Shown: positions 16,615 to 25,491 of the stretch, piece after piece
Position numbering within the stretch: position 1 is the stretch's first letter
Layout: the number at the start of each line of letters is the position of its first letter
DNA from: an uncultured Bacteroidota bacterium
GTDB taxonomy: Bacteria > Bacteroidota > Bacteroidia > NS11-12g > UBA955
Assembly: GCA_903953615.1 (NCBI GenBank)
Contig: CAJBKH010000235.1
Location: forward strand, 1-29,972
Reading direction: 5' to 3'
DNA length: 29,972 nt
Made by a program: the position numbers and the translations under genes
Notes under the pieces: generated by a model
Seen by the model: the letters and a program-made list of their open reading frames with translations, nothing else
Database searches by the model: none
Told to the model about the DNA's origin: nothing

Positions 16615-19600
16615 TTAACGCAAGATCATAATATTGCCTTCTTCTTCGTGTCTCAGATCATCTGAGCCAACAAATTCTAGGCGATAGAAGTAGATACCTT
16701 GTTCAACATAATCTCCTTCGAATGAACCATCCCATCCCAATTGCGGATTGTCTGTTTTGAACATGATTTCACCCCAACGGTTGAAGATTACAAATTTATA
16801 TGATTTAGCATAAGACAAACCGCGAGGTTTGAAGAAGTCGTTGATTTGGTCATCGTTGCCAGGAGAGAAGGCATTTGGCATGTAGTAAATAACATCTGGA
16901 GCAATGAACAGTGATTGTATTGAAGTGTCTTTGCAACCGAATATATTGGTTACAATTAATGAAGTCTTTTGTGTTACAGTATCCGTATAAAGCAATAATG
17001 GATTTTGATTGGTTGAGGTTCCCATGGCACTAAAATTCCAAAACCAACTGTTGGCACCTCTAGATGAATCAATGTATTGAATGTCAACTTCATTTTCCCA
17101 TGATCTCAATTTTTGATAAGTAAATTTGGCGGTTGGCCCAGGATTAACATTGGCGTATAATAACTTTACTAAGGTGTCTAAACAGCCCTTATCTGTTTTT
17201 ACAGAAAGTGTTACCGTAAATTGCCCCGTTCTTTTGTACATGTGTTTAGGCGACTGCAGTGTAGAAATTGTTTTACCATCTCCAAAGGTCCATTTATAAG
17301 ACGCTATAAAGCCAGGATTGATGGTAGAGTTATTGGTAAATACAGTTGAATCTCTTAATAGGCACACATCATTTGCAGTGAAATCTAATGTTGGATTTGG
17401 ATCAACTTCAACAATTGCAGTTGCGGTATCCCAACAGCCATAGTTGGTGGTTACTTTTAACAAGATTGGGTAAGTACCGTTGGCTGGGTATGAATAGGCA
17501 GGTGGTGCAGCAACAGTTGCTGAATCGCCATTGCCATAATAAAATTGGTAGCTTGCAATAACACCATTGGTGATTTTAGATTTATTGCTAATGTTGAAAC
17601 GGTTGCCTTTTAAGCAACTCTCTTTTGGGTTAATAGTGAAATCAGCAACAGGCATTGGTCGAACATAAACCATTGCGGTGTCAGATTCAGAACATAAATT
17701 ATCACTTGTCAAAGTCATGATCACATTAAAGGAATCAACTTTAATATATGAATGCGCAACATTAACACCAGTTCCAGTAGTTAAATCGCCAAAGGTCCAA
17801 TTGGTGGTATTAATAGTACCAGAGGCAATATTTGAAGTAGAAGCAAAGTTGAAATTATTGTTTAAGAAACATTGTTGATTGTTGTCGATGGTAAATGAAG
17901 GAATAGGCGTTGGATAAACGACAATGCCCTTTGTGGTTGTGTCTTTGCAACTGCCTGTCACAGTAGATGAAATAAGTGTTACTGTGTAATTGCCTTCTGT
18001 AGTATAAGAATAATTTGGGTTTTGAATGTTTGCGGTGTCGTTTGTAAGAGTGTTTACACCAAAGTCCCAGAAGTGTTTTATACTGCCATTGCCACTTACG
18101 GTTGAATTGGCAATAAAATCAAAGTTATTGCCTTGTAAACAACTAGATACCTTGTTAGCATTATAGGAAGCTACAGGCATTGGGTAAACCCTTGCATCCT
18201 TAATGACAGTATCATTGCAATTGTAATTTGATGTTGAAATTAATCGCACCTTATAAAGGGTCGGATTGGTGTACTTGTGCGAGGTGTTTGCGAAATTACC
18301 ATCTACATTGCCATCGCCAAAATTCCAAGCCATGGTGTAGGTGCCATATTTGATGGCCGTCACAGCATTAAATACGAAGTTGTTACCTAATTTACATTGT
18401 TTGTCGTTGTTTATAGTAAATGATCCTTTTGGTTTAGGATAAACAGTAATTGTTTTTGTTAGGGTATCGGGACAAGAATGGTCGCTGAAAGCGATATTCG
18501 TTACAATGTAAGTTGAATCTTTGGTATATTTTTTAGTTACACCAGTAAATTGGTTAGAGAAGGTGCCGTCGCCAAATAACCATTTATTGGTAAAATTTCC
18601 CGTTGAAATAAAGGTGGCTGAAGAGAATACAAAGCTATTGCTATTCACACACTGTCCAGGGTTATTGATCACAAAGTTGGTATTTGGGTGTGGATATACA
18701 TTAACGATGTTAAAAGCAGTATCAACACAACCGTTGTTGCCATAGGTTAGTAAAGCCACATTGTAATCGGCCTCGGCCAGGTATTGGTGGTTTACTAATG
18801 CTTGATTGATGGTAGTATCGCCATCATCAAATCGCCATTCGTTGTTAGTAATTGTGCCTCCTGGGAAGACAGAATTATCAGTAAAGGTAAAGAAGTTCTT
18901 TCTAAAACATTGAGAACTATTGTTGATGTTGAAAGCTGGCTGAGGCATGGCCAATACTTTGAGTGAATCCACAATGGAATCTTTGCAATTTTGATTGGAT
19001 ACCAAAACGAGTTTCGCTGCATAAGTGCCAACTGCAGCTAGTTTAAATTGAATGCTATCTACACCATTGAAGCTTTGGCCATCATCTATGCGCCATGCCC
19101 TGGTATAAGTGCCAGAACTAATACTTGAGGTTGATTTTAATTTGAATCCATTAATTTTCAAACACTGGGTATTGTTATTAGTGGTAAATGAAGCGTTCGG
19201 AGAAGGTTTTACAATTGAAGTTGTTTTGATGCTATCTCTACAGCCTTTGTTTGAAATGGCTTTGACTTCAGTAACATAGGTGCCCGCGGCTGCATAAGTA
19301 TGCGTCACAGAATCCAAATTAGTAGCTGTCCCAGCATCGCCAAAGGTCCAATTATGTGAAACCGTTCCGGTAGCAATGGTTGACTTGGCCTTAAATCTAA
19401 ATACATTGCCTTTAGAACATAGTGTATTGTCATAATTGGTGACCAAAACTTTTGGCATTGGATTCACCAATATTTTTTGATAAGTAGTGTCAGCACAAGC
19501 ATCTGCGCCATCATCAGTCGTTGAAATTAAGCGGATGGTGCGATTGCCTTGGGTCTTGTAGTTGTAGTGAACAGAATCTTTAAGCAAATAGTCAACACTT

Positions 19601-20631
19601 GCATCGATGGTCCAATCGTTTAAAATTGGTAAGCCATTGCTCACAGTAGTGCCCGATTCAAATATAAATTGATTGCCAACCAAACATTGGTCAGTATCAT
19701 TGGTAGTGATTTTTGCGATTGGATGAGGGTTTACAGAAAGAAAACTCTGAGCTGTGTCAATACAGCCATTCGCTAAGCCGTTAATTTGACTTACATAAAA
19801 GAAATTAGAAGTTGTGTATGTATGTTGGGCAGAATCGATGTTGGGAACCATTGAACTACCATCGCCAAACAACCAACTTGCAAAAGAAAATGGACTCGTG
19901 TAAGAATAAGATGCGGAGTTAAATTTAAATAAATTGCCTTTTAAACACTGTACGTTGTCATTAATGACGGTCTCAATATTGGGCATCTCTTTGATGTTAA
20001 CTTGTCTTTTTAGTATATCTGTACATCCTTTGTCTGAAAAGACTTTTAATTCGGTATTGAAAAAAGTATTGTAAAATTTATATTTGTGTGAAATGGTATT
20101 GGTTGAAATGGTGTCATTGTTTGATCCATCGGTCCAATTCCAAACGTATTTTGTAATAGTACCTGAACTTATGGTTGAAGTAGAAGTGAAATTATAGCGG
20201 TGATATTTATAACATTGGCTGTCGTTAGGGAAAGTAAAGGAAGGATTCGGTTTAGGATAAACAGTTAAAGTGGAATCTGAAATGTAGCAATTGTGCGCTG
20301 GAGAGGTTGTTGTTATTCTTAATTTGTATCCATTACCAGGTAAGGTTGGAAAAGGCAATTCATAAAAGATGGTGTCAGGAATGGTGTCGGTAATGGAACC
20401 AATGTTTGTTGGTGAGCCAAATCCACCACTTGCATCCGATAATTGCAATGTAAATACATTTCCAGTGCCAAAATAGATATTTGATTTTGTTATCACGGCA
20501 GTTAATTGCTGTCCAGGACAAATTTTTGTTGGGGTAAATTTGATCTTGACATTGGACGCAACACATGGCTGAGCCTCAATCTTAGTGATGAAAACGAGTG
20601 TTAAAAATAGAAATAGTAAGTATCTTATCAT
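16615..20631 (-). CDS. PKD-repeat surface adhesin with type B T9SS sorting domain
   Basis: 1,338 aa from the ATG at 20631 (signal peptide MIRYLLFLFLTLVFITKIEA; a TTG at 20640 is in frame but less likely). Residues ~115-1240 consist of twelve tandem ~90-residue PKD-like modules plus a degenerate thirteenth. Each begins with a V-P-P phrase (VYPKP, VNPHP, VYPMP), continues F-INN--QC, F-F-S-S-ISSGTI, W-FGDG, and ends near a GC-DT motif. The last ~89 residues (YYMPNAFSPGNDDQINDFF, then FNRWGEIMF, GWDGSFEG, GIYFYRLEF) are the gliding-motility-associated type B C-terminal domain recognised by T9SS. The protein is therefore predicted to be on the cell surface or released, as a long adhesive rod. It stands alone, convergent with the L,D-transpeptidase-like gene. 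Confidence 0.93.
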   Translation of the reverse strand: MIRYLLFLFLTLVFITKIEAQPCVASNVKIKFTPTKICPGQQLTAVITKSNIYFGTGNVFTLQLSDASGGFGSPTNIGSITDTIPDTIFYELPFPTLPGNGYKLRITTTSPAHNCYISDSTLTVYPKPNPSFTFPNDSQCYKYHRYNFTSTSTISSGTITKYVWNWTDGSNNDTISTNTISHKYKFYNTFFNTELKVFSDKGCTDILKRQVNIKEMPNIETVINDNVQCLKGNLFKFNSASYSYTSPFSFASWLFGDGSSMVPNIDSAQHTYTTSNFFYVSQINGLANGCIDTAQSFLSVNPHPIAKITTNDTDQCLVGNQFIFESGTTVSNGLPILNDWTIDASVDYLLKDSVHYNYKTQGNRTIRLISTTDDGADACADTTYQKILVNPMPKVLVTNYDNTLCSKGNVFRFKAKSTIATGTVSHNWTFGDAGTATNLDSVTHTYAAAGTYVTEVKAISNKGCRDSIKTTSIVKPSPNASFTTNNNTQCLKINGFKLKSTSSISSGTYTRAWRIDDGQSFNGVDSIQFKLAAVGTYAAKLVLVSNQNCKDSIVDSLKVLAMPQPAFNINNSSQCFRKNFFTFTDNSVFPGGTITNNEWRFDDGDTTINQALVNHQYLAEADYNVALLTYGNNGCVDTAFNIVNVYPHPNTNFVINNPGQCVNSNSFVFSSATFISTGNFTNKWLFGDGTFSNQFTGVTKKYTKDSTYIVTNIAFSDHSCPDTLTKTITVYPKPKGSFTINNDKQCKLGNNFVFNAVTAIKYGTYTMAWNFGDGNVDGNFANTSHKYTNPTLYKVRLISTSNYNCNDTVIKDARVYPMPVASYNANKVSSCLQGNNFDFIANSTVSGNGSIKHFWDFGVNTLTNDTANIQNPNYSYTTEGNYTVTLISSTVTGSCKDTTTKGIVVYPTPIPSFTIDNNQQCFLNNNFNFASTSNIASGTINTTNWTFGDLTTGTGVNVAHSYIKVDSFNVIMTLTSDNLCSESDTAMVYVRPMPVADFTINPKESCLKGNRFNISNKSKITNGVIASYQFYYGNGDSATVAAPPAYSYPANGTYPILLKVTTNYGCWDTATAIVEVDPNPTLDFTANDVCLLRDSTVFTNNSTINPGFIASYKWTFGDGKTISTLQSPKHMYKRTGQFTVTLSVKTDKGCLDTLVKLLYANVNPGPTAKFTYQKLRSWENEVDIQYIDSSRGANSWFWNFSAMGTSTNQNPLLLYTDTVTQKTSLIVTNIFGCKDTSIQSLFIAPDVIYYMPNAFSPGNDDQINDFFKPRGLSYAKSYKFVIFNRWGEIMFKTDNPQLGWDGSFEGDYVEQGIYFYRLEFVGSDDLRHEEEGNIMILR

Positions 20632-20703
20632 CTTATGCAATTGTTAATGTATGAATAATCTACGAATATAAAGGAAAAAATGAAAATTACAAATTGGCAA
20701 AAA

Positions 20704-22035
20704 CTACCAAAGTTGAGCGTTATCAAAGTTTCCCGAACTCATAAGTAGTAAGACACGCGGTTGTTCTGAAACGTTGCCTTTGAAATCATTGATTTTTGAA
20801 ATTAATTCTGAAATATTGTTAATAGCCTCAATATCAGTATTAAAGCCCTCTTTTATACTTGCTTTGTCGAGGGGTGGCATTTTTTTGTGTTCGAAAACAT
20901 GGGGATTGCAGTATACAATGGCCTTATCGGCAGCTTTCATGGTGTCTTTGTATTGGGGTAAAAAGTTTTTACTTAAACTACTAAAGGTATGCAATTCAAA
21001 AACAGCCATTATTTGGGCATCCTGAAATTGGTTTCTTACGGCCTCAACGGTCGCTTTCAATTTACTCGGCGAATGGGCAAAATCTCTAAAAATGGTGAGC
21101 GTATTGTTTTCAAAGACCTTCTCTAAACGACGGGCACTGCCCGAAAAATCTGCCATAGCGGTGTAGAAATCTGCAATCGAAATGCCTATGTTCTCGCACA
21201 ACATGGCTGCGCCTTCCATGTTTTGAAAATTGTGTTCTCCAAAAACAGATAAGGGGTAGGCTTTGTCTTTTATGACTTGCACACTGCCGGCATTGTTTTC
21301 GTATTTTGGCGTGTTGTATGCTCTTATGTTAACCTTCGCTTTTTGACAGATATTAGACAAGATTTGATCGCCTTCAAAATAAATTATTTCGCCCTCCGGT
21401 TCAATGGTGGCAATGTATTGGGTAAATTGGTCAACATAGTTGTCGAAGGTTGGAAATACATTGATATGATCCCAAGCAATGCCGGTAATTTGCGTAAAAT
21501 GGGGTTTGTATTTTAAAAATTTAGGCACCCTGTCAAGTGTCGAAGTAAGGTATTCATCACCTTCAATTACCATAACTGGGGCATCACTAAATTTTACCAT
21601 GGTATCAAAACCTTCGAGTTGCGAACCTACCAAATAGTCGAAATCCATATTCAATTTTTTAAGCACATGCATAATCATGGCTGTGGTAGATGTTTTACCA
21701 TGACTGCCTGCTATTACTATCCTTATTTTATTCTTCGCATGCTCGTAAACGTAGTCAGGAAAACTATAAATTTTAAGTCCTAATGCTTTCGCTTTGGCGA
21801 GTTCGGGATTGTCTTCACGGGCATGCATGCCTAGAATAATAAAATCTAAATCCGTGGTTATTTTTTCCGGAAACCATCCGAAAGCTTCAGGTAAAATCCC
21901 TGTTGATTTTAAGCGGGATAAGGCAGGTTCAAATATTTCATCATCACTACCAGTTATAGTATGGCCAAGCTGATGCAAGGCAATGGCCATGTTATGCATT
22001 ACGGCACCTCCGCAGGCCAAAATGTGAATTTTCAT
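20704..22035 (-). CDS. mpl: Mpl-type Mur ligase (UDP-MurNAc:tripeptide ligase)
   Basis: 443 aa, cytoplasmic, close to the ~450-aa length of E. coli Mpl. It begins MKIHILACGGAVMHNMAIAL (the N-terminal Rossmann domain of Mpl/MurC), followed by LGHTITGSDDEIFEP. The ATP P-loop GSHGKTST lies at residues 110-117. The central domain shows VIEGDEYLTSTLD and the GIAWDHINVFPTFDNY ligase motif. FGEHNFQNMEGA and RDFAHSPSKLKATVEAVR are the usual C-terminal landmarks. Mpl ligates recovered L-Ala-D-Glu-meso-DAP onto UDP-MurNAc for peptidoglycan recycling. MurC is the main alternative, but the DEY and DHINVF forms fit Mpl better. It lies 82 bases after the BtuF-like gene on the same strand, so read-through from the B12 operon is possible; the gap shows no clear terminator. 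Confidence 0.88.
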   Translation of the reverse strand: MKIHILACGGAVMHNMAIALHQLGHTITGSDDEIFEPALSRLKSTGILPEAFGWFPEKITTDLDFIILGMHAREDNPELAKAKALGLKIYSFPDYVYEHAKNKIRIVIAGSHGKTSTTAMIMHVLKKLNMDFDYLVGSQLEGFDTMVKFSDAPVMVIEGDEYLTSTLDRVPKFLKYKPHFTQITGIAWDHINVFPTFDNYVDQFTQYIATIEPEGEIIYFEGDQILSNICQKAKVNIRAYNTPKYENNAGSVQVIKDKAYPLSVFGEHNFQNMEGAAMLCENIGISIADFYTAMADFSGSARRLEKVFENNTLTIFRDFAHSPSKLKATVEAVRNQFQDAQIMAVFELHTFSSLSKNFLPQYKDTMKAADKAIVYCNPHVFEHKKMPPLDKASIKEGFNTDIEAINNISELISKINDFKGNVSEQPRVLLLMSSGNFDNAQLW

Positions 22036-22117
22036 TGCTTTAAATTGAACAACAAAAAACGAATAATTAAACCATAAGTTAAAAATTATTTATAAGTATT
22101 TTTAGCACTCACTAGGC

Positions 22118-23266
22118 TTATCGTATTTTGGTGTAATAATTATAATGACCTGTATTGCTTGTTGGTGATTTAAAAATGGTAAATAAATCTTGTAGAATGA
22201 GGTCGGGTCTGCCAACTCCTTTCTCCCAAAAGGCATTGCCCCCAGCGCTATTCTCCTGTTTGTTGTTGTTGAAGAGTTGTTTGTTTTGAAAGGCTTTGAA
22301 TAAGCCGTATCGCTCGTCTTGTTGCAATATTTCTAAACGCTCTTTAAACTGCCCAATATGAATCCAAATATCCGCATCTTTGGCAACCTGTAAAACATCC
22401 TCCAAGCTTTTTGGATAAGTAAACAAAGGTTGCAAATTGCTAAAACAATAGATGCCACCAGCATCTTCAATTAATTGCGCCGTATAACTTTTGCCACCTG
22501 GTACAAACCAAGTATCGCCAAACATCGCCTCGGCTAGAACTGTTGGTTTGTCTTTGCCTTCTAACTTTGAAATGATACTTTGTTGCTTCGCCAATTCAAG
22601 CGTTGCATTGTAATTTTTTGCAACAGCATCGAAAAGGCTATCGGACAATGCGAGTTGTCCGGAAATGGCGCCAAATAATTTAATCCATTCTGCACGCGCC
22701 AAAGGATGGGCCTCCTTGAAATTATTGCAATAAATAATTTTTGTACCGCTTCTTTCCAATCGTTTTCCAATCGCTGTCGTATTGAAATTTTCTGAATTAC
22801 AGATAAGAATATCAGGTTTGAGTGCGAGTGTTTTTTCAAGTTGTATTTGGGCTTCTTCACCAATTGCTTCTGTCTTATTTTGCTTGCACTGTTGTAATAA
22901 AATACTATCCGAATAGAAATTAATATTGTCTAATCCTACAATTTGCGATTGTTCACCAAGTAACTCTATAAACCCTGCAAATATGGTTGAAAGTACAACA
23001 ATTTTTTGCTTTTTCTGGTCCTTGTAAAAGGTATAGCCCCAATGGGTGTCTTGGTTGTTGATTTGTATAATTTGAACCGACTCCTTCGACTCTACAATGC
23101 CAAACTGTTTGGAATAAGCAATTGAATGAAAATGCCTTCCGCCAATGGTGTTTTTTATGGTTGAATCATGGCAGCCGAAAAGCATAAATATAAGGGCTAT
23201 AAATAGTAAACTAAGTTGACTATAATTTTGGGATTTATGGAGATATAAATGTTGACTTAGACGCAT
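22118..23266 (-). CDS. btuF: BtuF-like corrinoid-binding lipoprotein
   Basis: 382 aa from the ATG at 23266, whose A is the last base of the previous gene's stop (TGATG); a TTG one codon upstream also reads through. The lipoprotein signal ends IFMLFGC with the lipidated Cys at residue 32. The rest is a helical-backbone metal-receptor/TroA-type solute-binding fold: KIVVLSTIFAGFIELLGEQS early, LALKPDILICNSENF, a long linker helix (SDSLFDAVAKNYNATLELAK), then GDTWFVPGGKSYTAQLIEDA and LFTYPKSLEDVLQVAKDADI. BtuF/FecB-type proteins deliver a corrinoid or siderophore to an ABC permease. Placement at the end of a cobalamin-riboswitch operon favours B12. No acidic LES motif follows Cys32, so it probably faces the periplasm. 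Confidence 0.85.
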   Translation of the reverse strand: MRLSQHLYLHKSQNYSQLSLLFIALIFMLFGCHDSTIKNTIGGRHFHSIAYSKQFGIVESKESVQIIQINNQDTHWGYTFYKDQKKQKIVVLSTIFAGFIELLGEQSQIVGLDNINFYSDSILLQQCKQNKTEAIGEEAQIQLEKTLALKPDILICNSENFNTTAIGKRLERSGTKIIYCNNFKEAHPLARAEWIKLFGAISGQLALSDSLFDAVAKNYNATLELAKQQSIISKLEGKDKPTVLAEAMFGDTWFVPGGKSYTAQLIEDAGGIYCFSNLQPLFTYPKSLEDVLQVAKDADIWIHIGQFKERLEILQQDERYGLFKAFQNKQLFNNNKQENSAGGNAFWEKGVGRPDLILQDLFTIFKSPTSNTGHYNYYTKIR

Positions 23267-23451
23267 CAATCAAGTGGTTTTTCTGTTTTGATTTTAGTTA
23301 AACATAAGTTACACAAGCAATCTGTGTAATGGTTCGCTATGGCCTCTTTTTGTTGACTGTTTAATTGGACTTGGAAACATTGACATTCGTAAACATTCTC
23401 GGCCTTGCATTCGAAAGCTTGGAGGCAAGCAGGACATGTTTTTATAGTCAT
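23266..23451 (-). CDS. Cysteine-rich CWC family small protein
   Basis: 61 aa, no signal peptide, eight Cys at residues 6, 9, 15, 23, 25, 45, 47 and 50. The pattern CPACLQAFEC, ECQCF and DCLCNLCL matches the cysteine-rich CWC family of short proteins. Paired CxC/CxxC motifs suggest zinc or another metal bound in the cytoplasm, but no function is established that I know of. The start is the ATG at 23451, 5 bases after the BtuG-like gene's stop, and the stop overlaps the BtuF-like start by one base (TGATG), so it is an integral member of the B12 operon. A role in corrinoid handling, metal sensing or chaperoning is inference. Confidence 0.85.
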   Translation of the reverse strand: MTIKTCPACLQAFECKAENVYECQCFQVQLNSQQKEAIANHYTDCLCNLCLTKIKTEKPLD

Positions 23452-23456
23452 CGGGT

Positions 23457-24500
23457 TTAAGGTTTGAAATAAAAGTCGTTTGGTATAATGCCTGCTCTAA
23501 AAGAGTTGATGAGTTGTCCATTGCTCTGAAAACGGTAGATGATGCCTTTTTGCACGTAATCGATGGCGTCAGAAACGTAAATAATGTTTGAAAATGGATC
23601 AATCCCAAGACCGTAAAATAATCGTGTGTTTTCTGGTATTAATGGTTGTTGGTTTAATTGTGTGGCATTGATAGGCAATGCATAAACACCCTTGTTCAAA
23701 TAATACAAAGTATCTGCACTGCCATTGATTTTTAAACGCCAAGGTTGTTCACTGATAGCATTGAATGGAATGGTTTGAATAACAGAATCGGAAGTCGTAT
23801 TGATTTGACTTAAACTCGCCATTTCATTGTTTGTGGCATTTCCATTGGCCAGTACCCATAAGTTGTTAAAACGATCGAGTTGTATGGAGTTTGCCCCATA
23901 ACCAATTTGAATACTATCAATAATGATATCGCTGAGTGGATCGATGATGTATAATGCCTTACTGTTTTTATTGGTAACATAAACTTTCCCATTCGACATC
24001 AGAAGTTCTTCGGTCCAACCCTTGCATGGAATTTTTTTGATAAGTGCATTGCTGTTCAAATCAATGACCGAAATAGCATTGGCATCATAGTCGGTAACAT
24101 AAGCTTTCTGAATGCTTACCGGTAAAAAATAGCGAGGTGATTGCAAGCCTGTGATGGTTGCAATACTTGAAAAAGTAGTTGGATTTACAACTTCAATCTT
24201 GTTTGAATTGTTAACCGTGATATAAATTTTATTGTTAAAAAAATACAGCGATTGACACACGTCACCAAGTGGTCTGCTATTTGCATTTTTGAATAAATCG
24301 TCGGCATAGCTTTGGTCGTTCGAATTATAAAAACCGATGCTTGCATTGCCAAACTGAAAATTGCCTTCATTGCTAATAAAAACGCCCGAAGAACTAGTAT
24401 TAAATTGCGTTTTAATTGGTTCTGGTTTGTCCTTGCGACATGCTCCAAAAAACAATACTAAAATTGCAATTCCAATAAACTTTGTCAAGTTGTTATTCAT
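23457..24500 (-). CDS. btuG: BtuG-like beta-propeller surface lipoprotein
   Basis: 347 aa from the ATG at 24500 (MNNNLTKFIGIAILVLFFGA then Cys21); an upstream in-frame Met at 24566 lies deep inside the preceding gene and would bury the lipoprotein signal. After Cys21 come RKDKPEP, which resembles the K-D--E type lipoprotein export signal of Bacteroidota, so a surface position is likely. The body is a YncE/YVTN-type beta-propeller with repeated strands (NSNKIEVVNPTTFSSIATI, DANAISVIDLNSNALIKKI, KNSKALYIIDPLSDIIIDSI). BtuG of gut Bacteroides is a surface propeller lipoprotein that caps BtuB and binds B12 very tightly; fold, length, lipidation and operon all agree. It overlaps the upstream gene by 8 bp. 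Confidence 0.85.
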   Translation of the reverse strand: MNNNLTKFIGIAILVLFFGACRKDKPEPIKTQFNTSSSGVFISNEGNFQFGNASIGFYNSNDQSYADDLFKNANSRPLGDVCQSLYFFNNKIYITVNNSNKIEVVNPTTFSSIATITGLQSPRYFLPVSIQKAYVTDYDANAISVIDLNSNALIKKIPCKGWTEELLMSNGKVYVTNKNSKALYIIDPLSDIIIDSIQIGYGANSIQLDRFNNLWVLANGNATNNEMASLSQINTTSDSVIQTIPFNAISEQPWRLKINGSADTLYYLNKGVYALPINATQLNQQPLIPENTRLFYGLGIDPFSNIIYVSDAIDYVQKGIIYRFQSNGQLINSFRAGIIPNDFYFKP

Positions 24501-25491
24501 GTGCAATAATGATAGGTAAGATGGTGGTTTCATTCGCTTTGGAAATACAGATTTGGTAACAACCATTTACATAATTCGAAAGGTCGATTCTTTTTGTATT
24601 TAACCCTTGGTTTAAGCTTACATTTTCTTCAAAAACAAGTTTACCCGTTGCATCAAAAAGGGTTAATTGACAGGCATGTGTTTCAATTGCATTAATTTCA
24701 ATGTTGCAATAATTTGAAGCAGGATTGGGAAACAATTTTAGACCTGCGAATGCATTTACTTTTTTAATACCTGTGCCTACTGGATACATAACGCCTACCG
24801 CATCTAAGTCGAACCCCGAGGAAGGGAAAGGTGTTGGCCATGGGTCATTGATTTTATGATTGTTTTGATCGTATTGTGCATACTGGTTTTTAAGACTGCC
24901 AACCACATCAATGATTTTTACATGTGTTATGGAACTAATATTAATATTGCTAAAAAGTGCCAGCTCTTCCAAATCGAATGGCGTTCCATACAGTGCGCGG
25001 TACTTGCCTGCTAGGTTGTTTATTTTTTTAGGATTTGTATAACCGAACGGACCTGTTTGAATAGAATCTTGGGTGAATGATGTTGGCTTGAATCTCACAT
25101 AGTTTTTGCCATCAGAACTCACTTCTACAAAAGCCAATTCTAAGAATGAATCGATAAATGTATTTTCGAAAATTGCAAAGTCTGGTCCGGGGCCATTTTT
25201 AATGGGCGTGTTAAAGGTGACGATGGCAGTCCCCCCATCGCCTAAACTTACAATGCCATTGTCGCCAGCTTTGCCCAAGGCCATGCTGCTATCGCCTACC
25301 GTGGTAAGTCCTGATAATACATTCGAAATATCTTGATAACCGCGGGTAATATTGCATTGGGTGGCCCACGCTTTAAATATGTTGCTATCCTTGTGCAAGG
25401 CACTAGAGCCAGGCTGACCAGCCGCAGGGGCAAATTGCGCCTGCAAAGACAAACCAATAATAAAGCCAAATAATAAAACGAGGCGTTGCAT
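24493..25491 (-). CDS. T9SS-sorted protein of a B12-locus-associated family
   Basis: 332 aa. Signal peptide residues 1-19 (MQRLVLLFGFIIGLSLQAQ). The domain at ~20-245 is beta-rich with conserved-looking blocks: VSLGDGGTAIVTFNTPIKNG, PGPDFAIFENTF, FVEVSSDGKNYVRF and SSGFDLDAVGVMYP. It looks like a jelly-roll surface domain, also seen in other Bacteroidota cell-surface proteins; I know no characterised member. Residues ~250-332 (LKLFPNPASNYCNIEINA, then VFEENVSLNQGLN, LSNYVNGCYQICI) form a type A T9SS sorting domain, so the protein should reach the cell surface. Its start shares one base with the upstream stop (TAATG) and its end overlaps the BtuG-like gene, so it is co-translated with B12 uptake genes. 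Corrinoid capture or BtuB assistance is inference. Confidence 0.85.
   Translation of the reverse strand: MQRLVLLFGFIIGLSLQAQFAPAAGQPGSSALHKDSNIFKAWATQCNITRGYQDISNVLSGLTTVGDSSMALGKAGDNGIVSLGDGGTAIVTFNTPIKNGPGPDFAIFENTFIDSFLELAFVEVSSDGKNYVRFKPTSFTQDSIQTGPFGYTNPKKINNLAGKYRALYGTPFDLEELALFSNINISSITHVKIIDVVGSLKNQYAQYDQNNHKINDPWPTPFPSSGFDLDAVGVMYPVGTGIKKVNAFAGLKLFPNPASNYCNIEINAIETHACQLTLFDATGKLVFEENVSLNQGLNTKRIDLSNYVNGCYQICISKANETTILPIIIAHE

Noticed and set aside
16615..20631. Tandem DNA repeats or a CRISPR-like array
   Set aside because: Periodicity is about 270 bases and exists at protein level (PKD-like modules); the nucleotide copies are well diverged.
22561..22863. 100-aa alternate minus-strand frame within the BtuF-like gene
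   Set aside because: It lies on the same strand in another frame of a well-supported solute-binding protein, with no signal or domain.
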